Source: Oscillospiraceae bacterium | GTDB taxonomy: Bacteria; Bacillota_A; Clostridia; Oscillospirales; Ruminococcaceae | Length of the DNA: 48,576 nucleotides | Assembly: GCA_017829075.1 (NCBI GenBank) | Contig: JAGAJA010000082.1 | Span: 1 to 48,576, forward strand | Direction: 5' to 3' | Shown: positions 8,413-15,117 of the stretch, piece after piece | Numbering within the stretch: position 1 is the stretch's first letter | Layout of the letters: every line of letters starts with the position of its first letter | Notes under the pieces: generated by a model | Databases searched by the model: none | The model's input: only the letters and a program-made list of their open reading frames with translations | What the model was told of the DNA's origin: nothing | Translations under genes and position numbers: made by a program

Positions 8413-8440
8413 AGGGCTGACGCTTATCTGCGCCAGCCCT
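8413..8440. repeat. Terminator hairpin, right copy of the 28-bp direct duplication
   Basis: Identical to 8255-8282 except for one C/T difference in the loop. Followed on the plus strand by ATTATATTC and then the MATE gene stop at 8457, so it can still terminate the plus-strand transcript. Confidence 0.8.
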
Positions 8441-8456
8441 ATTATATTCAATGCAG

Positions 8457-9857
8457 TCATGCTCTCTGCTCCCCGCTGAGGGAAAGAACTTTTTTCTTAT
8501 AAATCCTAGCCATAAAAATAACCGCGATCACCGCAGAAGCGCCCTCCGCAATAAGGAATGTCAGCCATACCAGCCACATCGCATCGTAATTTCCGGCGCT
8601 GATAACTACCTGAGAGAACGCCCAAGCCACCGGCAGCACGAACAGGAACTGACGGCAGACGGAAATGACCAGCGACTGAATACCGGATTCAAGCGCCTGA
8701 AAAATTCCCTGAAACGCAACGTTTGCCCCGGCGAAAAGGAAGCTCAGCGAAATCACCCGGATCGCGCCCACGCAGAGCTGCTGAGTTTCCCCAGACAGCC
8801 CGAACAATGCCGCAAGCGGTTCTGCGAAGATCTCCAGAACGATAAGTCCCACCGCCATGATCAGCAGCGTGTAAAGCATACCGAACTTAATTCCCTGTTT
8901 AACGCGGCTGCGGCTGCCCATGCCGTAATTAAAGGATACAACAGGCGTTATCGCGTCCCTCAGTCCGAACGCGGCAAACAGTATAAACTGCTGTATCTTG
9001 TAATACAGTCCATACGCGGTGACTGCATTTTCGCTTATTCCCACAAGGATTATGTTCAAGCCATAGGTCATTACCGACATAAGCGCCTGCGCGATTATCG
9101 CCGGAAGTCCGATAGAGTAGATTTTCCCGATGACCGAACCGGAGGGCTTTATAAATCTCAGACCGTTGTCGATCTCCTTGTTGAGCCGCAAATGAAATAT
9201 GAGCGCCAGAACGCAGGAAACAACCTGACCTATGACCGTCGCCAGAGCCGCGCCCACAACGCCCAATTCCGGCAGACCAAGCCAACCGTAGATAAGTACC
9301 GGATCGAGGACAATGTTTACAACTGCGCCGGCAACCTGCGCGATAGTGGAGAACAGCGAGCGCCCCGCCGCTTGAAGAGCCTTCTCAAACACCGAGAAAA
9401 ATATTATGCCAAAGGACAGCGTACAGCATATCCTGATATATTCCACAGCCATCTGCTTTATTTCCGGACTGCTGCTCTGGGAGCTTACATAAGCCTCCGT
9501 GCCGAATATCCCGAACATCAGGAAAACAATGTATATCACCGCCGCAAGAAATACCGCGTTTCCGGCAGCCTTGCTCGCCATTTCCCGGTTATTCTGCCCC
9601 AGACTGCGGGACATCAGCGCATTCATTCCTACCCCCGTTCCTATCGCGACCGCGACCATAAGCATCTGCACCGGAAATGCCAGCGTAAGCGCGTTGAGCG
9701 CCTGCTCGCCCTGTTCCGGCATATTGGACACAAAGGCGCTGTCCACTATGTTGTAAAGCGCCTGAAGCATCATCGACAGTATCATTGGTATTCCCATAGT
9801 CAGCATAAGCCTGCCGACAGGGGCTTGTGCCATTTTGTTTTTCTGTACCTGTTCCAT
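8457..9857 (-). CDS. MATE family efflux transporter
   Basis: Cation-coupled multidrug/toxin exporter, 466 residues, twelve predicted helices in two homologous halves. The N-terminus PVGRLMLTMGIPMILSMML and the segment YNIVDSAFVSNMPEQGEQALNALTLAFP are typical of clostridial NorM/DinF-type MATE proteins. AAAGGAGA lies just before the ATG. The leader between the promoter at 9960-9988 and the gene contains a full intrinsic terminator (9881-9930), so expression is probably controlled by attenuation. The real substrate is unknown. Confidence 0.9.
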   Translation of the reverse strand: MEQVQKNKMAQAPVGRLMLTMGIPMILSMMLQALYNIVDSAFVSNMPEQGEQALNALTLAFPVQMLMVAVAIGTGVGMNALMSRSLGQNNREMASKAAGNAVFLAAVIYIVFLMFGIFGTEAYVSSQSSSPEIKQMAVEYIRICCTLSFGIIFFSVFEKALQAAGRSLFSTIAQVAGAVVNIVLDPVLIYGWLGLPELGVVGAALATVIGQVVSCVLALIFHLRLNKEIDNGLRFIKPSGSVIGKIYSIGLPAIIAQALMSVMTYGLNIILVGISENAVTAYGLYYKIQQFILFAAFGLRDAITPVVSFNYGMGSRSRVKQGIKFGMLYTLLIMAVGLIVLEIFAEPLAALFGLSGETQQLCVGAIRVISLSFLFAGANVAFQGIFQALESGIQSLVISVCRQFLFVLPVAWAFSQVVISAGNYDAMWLVWLTFLIAEGASAVIAVIFMARIYKKKVLSLSGEQRA

Positions 9858-9880
9858 TTCTTAAAAATCTCCTTTCACGC

Positions 9881-9930
9881 AAAAAAGTGCAGCAACTGCG
9901 TCCTAATCCGGACTTACGCAATTGCTGCAC
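9881..9930 (-). terminator. Leader terminator / attenuator of the MATE gene
   Basis: On the minus strand a long stem GTGCAGCAAYTGCGT ... ACGCARTTGCTGCAC is followed at once by TTTTTT and only then by the ribosome site AAAGGAG. It lies between the promoter and the MATE start codon, so full-length transcription needs readthrough. A short frame starting ATGATCGTGCAG (first base at 9935) runs into the stem and could act as a leader peptide; its ribosome site is weak. Confidence 0.7.
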
Positions 9931-9959
9931 GATCATTTCTTTATATTTTTGCAATAATT

Positions 9960-9988
9960 ATTTTAACAGATTTTCTCTTATTAGTCAA
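9960..9988 (-). promoter_or_regulatory. SigA-type promoter of the MATE gene
   Basis: TTGACT-17 bp-TAAAAT on the minus strand, giving a leader of about 95 nt. Confidence 0.75.
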
Positions 9989-10033
9989 AGGAAATTCTGC
10001 ACAAAAATACGGCTTTCCCCGGCGGGAAACTTG

Positions 10034-11326
10034 TCACCCGATATCCCCGTTTATCTCGCAGATATCCCCGTCAATGGTGATTTTTGTGCCGTTGAAGATA
10101 GGCGCGGCAGAGCCGGGAGCGATCTGCTTTTCCTGATGATTAGGCAGGGTACAGCTCCATTCCCCGGAAGAGAGGTTTTTCAGTCCCCACAGACCGGGAT
10201 TGAGCTTGTTTCGGACAACCTCGCCAACAGGCTGGACATCATCTCCAAACAGCTTCGCGCCCTCAAAAAGCAGTATACGTTGCTTCCCCTTGTGCAGGGC
10301 AAGCGGCGGCTGATAGTGATTACCGCAGGGACAGACCACCTTTCCGTCCGGGTCGCGCTCACTGCCGGAAATAAATCCCTGCGCGCCGCAGGTGCAGGCT
10401 GAGATATCACTGCGCAGCCTGATAAGCAGCTCCAGCCACTGTTTTTCGATAAGCCGCTTTTCCGGCTGGAACAAACCAGTGGTAAAGGAGTAGGTGAAAG
10501 CCTCCCGGATATAGTCCGGCATTATCTTCCAGAATTTAATGATATTATTGTGAACTCCCCGCACCGGACGGTTGGAGTCGTCCTCCGGGTCGTAGACGAA
10601 TTTCGGTTCAAAGCCGTAATGCCGCCTCTCCGCGTCCTCGGTAAGGCAGACGCTTTTCAGCACCCTGCTGCCCTCTAACGGATCTCCCCTGAGCAGCAGC
10701 CGGAATAAAACCACCGCAAGGGAATAGCGGTCGGTGAGTTTGTCCGGAGCTTTTTCGCCGCGCACTATTTCCGGAGCCATATAGCCCGGCTTACCGGCAA
10801 TTCCGAGATGCTCGCCATAGGGCGCAATATTGTCGCAGTCGCAGATAAGCACATTTCCGTCCGAGGGTCGGATAAAGAATCCTCCGTCGTTCAAGTCCTG
10901 ATAGCTGCGCCCACTGTTGTGAAGCTCCCGGAACGCGGCTGTAATGCGGATCGCGGAATTTACGATAGAGTACAGCCCGGACAGCTTTACCTTAGCGTTG
11001 AGGATATCCGAAAAGGGCGCGTATTCCGGCGGGATAAGCTTCATCAGAAACCCGAAACCCTCCCCGGTGTCTGCGGTGAGCATGAGCGGCATTACGAACG
11101 CGGGGCTTTCAATTCCCTGCTCGCACAGCCGCTGGAGATTTTCCCGGAACAGCGCGGGATTTTTGAGCTTGTTTGGGAAATACATCTTGAGCGCATAGTC
11201 GTGTCCCCGGTAAGAGGCGCGGAAAACCGCTCCCTGCCCGCCCTGTCCGAGGGTCTGGGTTATCTCGGCTTCGCCGCCAAGCTCCATAGGGATACGGTCG
11301 CCGGGTTTGAAGGTTCTTGAACTCAA
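10034..11326 (-). CDS. Serine/threonine protein kinase-like protein with zinc knuckle and FHA-like C-terminus
   Basis: 430 residues. The kinase domain spans about 15-290: Gly-rich loop LGQGGQGAVF (26-35), ATP lysine K47 in YALKMYF, catalytic loop SYQDLND with D144 in place of HRD, DCDN (163-166) in place of DFG, and APE at 184-186. The catalytic Asp and metal Asp are kept, so activity is plausible. Cys311, 313, 332 and 334 form a zinc knuckle, and residues 348-430 have the beta pattern of an FHA-like domain (LWGLKNLSSGEW ... FNGTKITIDGD). Start is TTG with AGAGGTGAG before it. Such kinases occur with TerY (vWA) and PP2C genes; neither is present here, but a TerY-C-like protein is encoded at 13012-13362. 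A weak hairpin (10014-10029) may end it. Confidence 0.82.
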   Translation of the reverse strand: MSSRTFKPGDRIPMELGGEAEITQTLGQGGQGAVFRASYRGHDYALKMYFPNKLKNPALFRENLQRLCEQGIESPAFVMPLMLTADTGEGFGFLMKLIPPEYAPFSDILNAKVKLSGLYSIVNSAIRITAAFRELHNSGRSYQDLNDGGFFIRPSDGNVLICDCDNIAPYGEHLGIAGKPGYMAPEIVRGEKAPDKLTDRYSLAVVLFRLLLRGDPLEGSRVLKSVCLTEDAERRHYGFEPKFVYDPEDDSNRPVRGVHNNIIKFWKIMPDYIREAFTYSFTTGLFQPEKRLIEKQWLELLIRLRSDISACTCGAQGFISGSERDPDGKVVCPCGNHYQPPLALHKGKQRILLFEGAKLFGDDVQPVGEVVRNKLNPGLWGLKNLSSGEWSCTLPNHQEKQIAPGSAAPIFNGTKITIDGDICEINGDIG

Positions 11327-11359
11327 TTTATGCTCACCTCTTGTTTGTTGTCTGTATTG

Positions 11360-11388
11360 ATTATAGCATTATTCCGTTATTTTTTCAA
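11360..11388 (-). promoter_or_regulatory. SigA-type promoter of the kinase gene
   Basis: TTGAAA-17 bp-TATAAT on the minus strand. The -35 box overlaps the last codons and stop of the XRE regulator gene, so the kinase may be read from this promoter and also from the regulator transcript. Confidence 0.7.
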
Positions 11389-11736
11389 GGGGGAAGGAGG
11401 AATAGAATCATCATATTTTAGCAATAAATCAAGAATATCCACCAAAAATTTCTTGGACGTGGTATCAAGAGCGGCTATCCGTTCACATATCTGACGGTCA
11501 TAGCTTTCGCTTTCAGTGTCCGCAGCTGTTCCCAGAAGAATCCTATCCGGGGTGGTTTCCAGCGCATCGCAGATACGCATAAGCACGTCAATGCTGGGTA
11601 TGGATTTCGCGGTTTCAATGCAGGATATATATTTATCGGAAAGTCCTGCACGCTCGTTAAGCTGGTACTGTTTTAGTCCAAGCTCACGGCGGCGCGCGGC
11701 TATCCTTTTTCCAAGCTGTTTATAGTCAACATACAT
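11377..11736 (-). CDS. XRE-family transcriptional regulator
   Basis: 119-residue DNA-binding protein. An N-terminal helix-turn-helix of the Cro/C1 type spans about residues 5-65 (LGKRIAARRRELGLKQYQLNERAGLSDKYIS split over helices 1-3, then SIPSIDVLMRICDALETTPDRIL). The C-terminal 45 residues are helical and may dimerise. It lies directly upstream of the kinase gene on the same strand and is divergent from the small AT-rich genes that begin at 11878. A perfect inverted repeat in the shared upstream region (11751-11775) is a candidate operator for autoregulation. Confidence 0.88.
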   Translation of the reverse strand: MYVDYKQLGKRIAARRRELGLKQYQLNERAGLSDKYISCIETAKSIPSIDVLMRICDALETTPDRILLGTAADTESESYDRQICERIAALDTTSKKFLVDILDLLLKYDDSIPPSPLKK

Positions 11737-11750
11737 TTTACTATCACCTC

Positions 11751-11775
11751 AAATAATATGGTAACAGTATTATTT
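11751..11775. promoter_or_regulatory. Inverted repeat, candidate operator of the XRE regulator
   Basis: AAATAATA-N9-TATTATTT, a perfect 8-bp inverted repeat 15 bp upstream of the regulator start and 36 bp from the divergent -35 box. Position suggests autoregulation; binding is inferred. Confidence 0.4.
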
Positions 11776-11810
11776 CCATAAATAAACCTTGTAAAAGTCA
11801 TAAATATGGC

Positions 11811-11839
11811 TTGACATACGATTTTCATTGTGATATAAT
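11811..11839 (+). promoter_or_regulatory. Consensus SigA promoter of the AT-rich gene cluster
   Basis: TTGACA-17 bp-TATAAT, a perfect match to consensus, 38 bp upstream of the start codon at 11878. Confidence 0.85.
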
Positions 11840-11877
11840 ATATGTACCAGATATTATTCTTAGTATAGGAGGTCTGT

Positions 11878-12120
11878 ATGATTGATTTTATTTCCAAAGT
11901 AAAATGTCCGTCTTGCAGTAAAGAAATTGATGTTGACTTTCACAATTTTATAACAGGAACTAGATCGTATGAAAGGCAAATGGGAAACGAAATTCAGTAC
12001 GAGATTGAATGTAACTTCGTGACCTGTACTAATTGTGGTAATACTTTTTCTGTTGAGGGTTCAATCTGGGAATATCCGGAAGAGTGTGTAAATTTGGTGG
12101 ATGTAAATCCAAAATCTTAA
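11878..12120 (+). CDS. Small zinc-ribbon protein, unknown function
   Basis: 80 residues with two CxxC pairs (CPSC near residue 10 and CTNC near residue 50) that should form one zinc ribbon around a basic-acidic linker. AGGAGG precedes the ATG at ideal distance and a consensus promoter lies upstream. Base composition is clearly richer in A+T than that of the surrounding genes, which together with the next two genes suggests recent acquisition. I do not recognise the family. It could be an accessory or defence-related gene, given the divergent XRE regulator, but there is no direct evidence. Confidence 0.7.
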   Translation: MIDFISKVKCPSCSKEIDVDFHNFITGTRSYERQMGNEIQYEIECNFVTCTNCGNTFSVEGSIWEYPEECVNLVDVNPKS

Positions 12121-12144
12121 GAAAAGAAAAACTAGGAGGTAAAT

Positions 12145-12678
12145 ATGTATAACGACGATTGTTACAGAGGAGCATTTGAGGAAAGGCGTAAAGAATTAAA
12201 TAGTAACTATTTAATGTTTGAGAAAAATGGAATTTGTGTGCGTGATAACGAATACAAAGAATTATTCAGCAATCCCCATAAATATCAATCAAAGCTAATA
12301 AAATTTTGGGGATATATTTCTGGCGAACGGAAATTAATTACGGGCGTTGACCTTTATACATATGATTGCATTGGAAATCCGGTTTACGCAGGTACAATTA
12401 ACATTGAACTTGACGAGAACACTATAGCTACTTTTCCGTCAAAAGATTTGCCAAATTATGTTCTTGGAACATACACAGATGAATGGGGATCTGAAAGAAT
12501 AAGAAAGGCTCTATTTAACGACGAAATCATATTAACACGAAAAGTATATTGTGGTTCTGGTTGGATTTATGGCAGGTATGAAGGAATAAAGAACGGGAAA
12601 CCTTTAATCCATGCTATGATAGTAGAACTTAAAAATAGCAGATTAGATTATACAGAACTCTTTGGTAGCCCCAATTAA
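12145..12678 (+). CDS. Hypothetical protein, AT-rich gene
   Basis: 177 residues, probably cytoplasmic: no signal peptide or membrane helix. The N-terminal 60 residues are charged and helical (EERRKELNSN, NDEYKELFSNPHKY-like) and the remainder alternates beta segments (IKFWGYISGERKLITG, GTINIELDENTIATFP, WIYGRYEGIKNG), suggesting a compact beta domain of OB or SH3 size. AGGAGGT precedes the ATG, 24 bp after the zinc-ribbon gene, so the two are co-transcribed. Codon use is A/T-ending, unlike the neighbours. No family recognised. Confidence 0.7.
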   Translation: MYNDDCYRGAFEERRKELNSNYLMFEKNGICVRDNEYKELFSNPHKYQSKLIKFWGYISGERKLITGVDLYTYDCIGNPVYAGTINIELDENTIATFPSKDLPNYVLGTYTDEWGSERIRKALFNDEIILTRKVYCGSGWIYGRYEGIKNGKPLIHAMIVELKNSRLDYTELFGSPN

Positions 12679-12736
12679 GTGAAAAAACATATGGTATCAT
12701 AAGTTAAAATCCTAAAGGTAGATGAGGTACAATATT

Positions 12737-12928
12737 ATGCCGGAAAAAAAGGAAACCACAATCAAACGTTTTGAATCCACTTCTAATTTCTACAAAACGA
12801 GAGCAGACAGAGAGTGGGCTCGTGCCAAAAATGGACTTGGTGACGAAAATTACGGAAAGGCTAAATCGGACTATAAGCAGGCAAAAAAATTTCAGGACAA
12901 GGCAGACGCTCTTAAAAATGATGATTAA
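12737..12928 (+). CDS. Small highly charged helical protein
   Basis: 63 residues starting MPEKKETT, rich in Lys, Asp and Glu and predicted to be one or two long helices (ADREWARAKNGLGDENYGKAK then SDYKQAKKFQDKADALK). The ATG at 12737 is preferred to the one at 12722 because GAGGT sits 8 bases before it. It follows the 177-residue gene by 58 bp and ends the AT-rich cluster. Similar short Lys-rich proteins are common next to mobile or accessory loci, but no function can be assigned. Confidence 0.55.
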   Translation: MPEKKETTIKRFESTSNFYKTRADREWARAKNGLGDENYGKAKSDYKQAKKFQDKADALKNDD

Positions 12929-12966
12929 AGAAACAGCAGCCGAACCGATATGCAAATAACAGTACT

Positions 12967-12990
12967 CCCCCGAAGCACACGCTCCGGGGG
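12967..12990. terminator. Hairpin between convergent genes
   Basis: CCCCCGAAGC-ACAC-GCTCCGGGGG, a 10-bp stem with one mismatch, between the AT-rich cluster and the TerY-C-like gene. Neither side has a clean U tract; the minus side (AGTACTGTTATTT) is the better one. Confidence 0.5.
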
Positions 12991-13011
12991 AAAACACTGC
13001 CCCAAAACAAA

Positions 13012-13362
13012 TCAGAACCCGCCGCCGGTAATGGAGTCAAACTTCTCCTCCGCCGCGGTTTCCGCCTCATTTCCGCACCACTCGCATACTGTCTGAGTTT
13101 CGCCGTTCCAGCAGGTAGTTTTGCCGCACTCAGCGCACTGGAAGAAGCCCTTTGCGCCGCAGTAGGGGCAGGAGGGATACTCGGTTGTGATGTAGATATT
13201 GCCGCTTACCTCGGTGTCGCCGAATTTCTCCCGCTCGGCGGTCTTTTCAGTTACCTTGAACGCCCATGTAGCGTACCAATCGCCGTCCTCCCGCTGTTCG
13301 GTGCGAATTCCGAACAGAGCGTGATCGTTCTTGCATTTTGTGAGAATTACTGCTGCTTTCAC
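13012..13362 (-). CDS. TerY-C-like zinc-binding protein
   Basis: 116 residues. The C-terminal half carries seven cysteines at 65, 68, 76, 79, 84, 93 and 96 (CPYCG, CAECGK, CWNGETQTVCEWCG), matching the pattern of the TerY-C metal-binding domain normally fused to the vWA protein TerY. Here it is free-standing behind a 60-residue N-terminal beta-rich segment. Start is GTG with GGAGG 8 bases before it. It lies 20 bp after the Sel1-repeat gene and is co-transcribed with it. In known TerY systems this domain accompanies a vWA protein, a PP2C phosphatase and a protein kinase; a kinase gene sits 1.7 kb away. Family assignment is by motif only. Confidence 0.65.
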   Translation of the reverse strand: MKAAVILTKCKNDHALFGIRTEQREDGDWYATWAFKVTEKTAEREKFGDTEVSGNIYITTEYPSCPYCGAKGFFQCAECGKTTCWNGETQTVCEWCGNEAETAAEEKFDSITGGGF

Positions 13363-13382
13363 TTTGATTTCCTCCGATTATA

Positions 13383-14684
13383 TTAATTTCCCAGCTTTTC
13401 AAGTACCCTTGCCGCTTCCGTGTGACCGTTCTCAGCAGCCATGCGGAAGTATTTCTTTGCTTCGGCGCGGTTCTTTTCAACGCCCGTACCCTTGAGATAC
13501 ATTACCCCCAGATTATACTGCGCAATATCCAGCCCCTGCTCCGCAGCTTTCTGGAACCAGCTATACGCAGCGTAGACATTCTTTTCCGTCCCCTGTCCCA
13601 GATACAGGCACTTGCCGTAGCTGCACTGCGCCTTTGCGTGACCCAGCTCCGCAGCGTGTCGGTAGAACATCGCCGCCGCCTGATAGTCTTTCTCTGCAAG
13701 GCATCTCCGGGCGGACTGGTAGTCCTCCTCGCCGTCGTCCGGCAGCGGCTCCGGCGGCTCGGTTTCCTCCTCCGGCGGGATATTCTCCGGCGAAGTTCTC
13801 TGCTGCTCTGGTAAAAGTCTGCGCCAGCGCTTGGCAGCTTCGGGGTTCTTTTCCATGAATGTTCCAGTTTCATAGCACAGGGCTATCACCTTTATCGCTT
13901 CCTCATAGCCCTGCTTCGCGGCTTTCAGGAACCACTCGAACGCATACGCTTCGTTCAGCTCGCAGGCTATGCCCTCTGCGAAGAAATACCCGGTCATATA
14001 CTGCGCCGCAGGAATTCCGTTTTCCGCAGCCCGCAGGAACCATTCCCGCGCCGCTTTCACGTCCTGATTACCGCCGCGCCCCTCCATGAGATAAAATCCA
14101 ACGTAATATTCTGCCTCTGCACAGTCCTGCTGCGCCGACTGCTCAAACCAGTAAAGCGCCTTATCGTAGTCCTTTACCCGGTCAAAGTGCCTGCCCAGAC
14201 TATACTGCTCGGCGGAGTCGGTGATGTTCTTCCTGCTCTCGGTTTCGGCGGCGGGAGCGGGAGCGTCCATTCGGAAAGAAATGTCGCATTTCAGCGCAGC
14301 GGCTACCGCTTCAACGGCGGTGGCGGCGGCTCTGCCCTTAAGCCCGATCTCGTCCCTTAGGGATTTAACGCACCTTGCCGCCGCAGCGGAGCGCACCTCA
14401 AAGGGCTTCCCCCGGACTGCCCACAACTTCTGGGCGCAGCCGTCATACAGCGCTATGTACGCAAGCCTGCGGACGGCGTTCTCTTTCGGGAACAGGTCGG
14501 CAATGAGCGCATCTGTGCGGCGGCGGTTAAGCAGGGTATTCTCGCCGAAACGCTCCGCGATGTAGCAGAGAACTCCCTTTATGTCCCGGACAGGCTCGCC
14601 CTGCGGGGTATGCACGGTTTTGCAGTAGCTACAATAATCCTGTTTGCTGTCATCGAAAACTTTTCCGCATTTTCCGCAGACCAT
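13383..14684 (-). CDS. Zinc-ribbon and Sel1/TPR-repeat protein
   Basis: 433 residues. An N-terminal zinc ribbon (C3, C6, C18, C21) is followed by a helical domain (about 35-140, RDIKGVLCYIAERFGENTLLNRRR-type start, seen in the sequence but not named by me), a short linker, and about seven Sel1-like repeats of 36 residues (for example AEYYVGFYLMEGRG, AQYNLGVMYLKGTGVEKN). Sel1 repeats mediate protein-protein contacts, often as scaffolds. Start ATG at 14684 is chosen for GGGAGGTGA just upstream; a 30-residue longer frame has no ribosome site. Promoter at 14715-14743 carries a perfect palindrome over its start region. Likely works with the co-transcribed TerY-C-like protein and perhaps the kinase. 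Confidence 0.85.
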   Translation of the reverse strand: MVCGKCGKVFDDSKQDYCSYCKTVHTPQGEPVRDIKGVLCYIAERFGENTLLNRRRTDALIADLFPKENAVRRLAYIALYDGCAQKLWAVRGKPFEVRSAAAARCVKSLRDEIGLKGRAAATAVEAVAAALKCDISFRMDAPAPAAETESRKNITDSAEQYSLGRHFDRVKDYDKALYWFEQSAQQDCAEAEYYVGFYLMEGRGGNQDVKAAREWFLRAAENGIPAAQYMTGYFFAEGIACELNEAYAFEWFLKAAKQGYEEAIKVIALCYETGTFMEKNPEAAKRWRRLLPEQQRTSPENIPPEEETEPPEPLPDDGEEDYQSARRCLAEKDYQAAAMFYRHAAELGHAKAQCSYGKCLYLGQGTEKNVYAAYSWFQKAAEQGLDIAQYNLGVMYLKGTGVEKNRAEAKKYFRMAAENGHTEAARVLEKLGN

Positions 14685-14700
14685 ACGCTCACCTCCCGGA

Positions 14701-14715
14701 TATAAGTTACTTATA
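14701..14715. promoter_or_regulatory. Perfect palindrome at the Sel1 operon start site (candidate operator)
   Basis: TATAAGT-T-ACTTATA abuts the -10 box (14715-14720) and covers the predicted transcription start, the classical position for a repressor. Confidence 0.5.
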
Positions 14716-14743
14716 TTGTAGCACAAATATCGGGTTATGTCAA
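14715..14743 (-). promoter_or_regulatory. SigA-type promoter of the Sel1 / TerY-C operon
   Basis: TTGACA-17 bp-TACAAT on the minus strand. Confidence 0.75.
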
Positions 14744-14799
14744 TGAATGGGAGGTGATTTTTCCAAACGCACAAGATCAGAATATATCCGACATATTTA

Positions 14800-15028
14800 T
14801 AGCTTGTAGAAAAAGCAGTGTGCTACGCGCGGATTGAAATGGGGCTTCGCCCCAGACCGTTGGTTCGTGCGGTTTCGCCGCAGGCGAAATTCCCGGTGCC
14901 TAGCCGGGAAAGGCTGAACATATGGGGCTTCGCCCCATACCCTACTTCCTTTTGTACCAAAAGGAAGCGAAAATCAATTCCGCGCTTCGCGCGGTTTTGT
15001 CGCTGCGCTCTAGATTTTCAACAGTCTG
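14800..15028. mobile_element. MITE-like element, copy with hairpin-chain interior (229 bp)
   Basis: Begins TAGCTTGTAGAAAAAG and ends ATTTTCAACAGTCTG, matching the ends of the other small elements. The interior is a chain of hairpins with TTCG-type loops: GGGGC-TTC-GCCCC twice, GGTTTCGCC-type arms, CTTCCTTTTG-TACC-AAAAGGAAG, and CCGCGC-TTC-GCGCGG. It lies between divergent genes. Flanking duplication is only ATATTT on both sides, much shorter than for the other copies. This element and the two promoter regions account for 14685-15117; no gene is seen there. Confidence 0.65.
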
Positions 15029-15117
15029 ATATTTCTTCTTTCCTTACCGCCAAAATCCCGCATTAATCTCATCTCTCCCGCATATAATCAACCAAAAACA
15101 ATTTCAGGAGGTTGATT

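Noticed and set aside
8451..10136. 561-codon plus-strand frame over the MATE gene
   Set aside because: Shadow frame: the minus strand encodes a complete MATE protein with ribosome site and promoter, while the plus translation is rich in Arg/His/Gln and has no recognisable domain.
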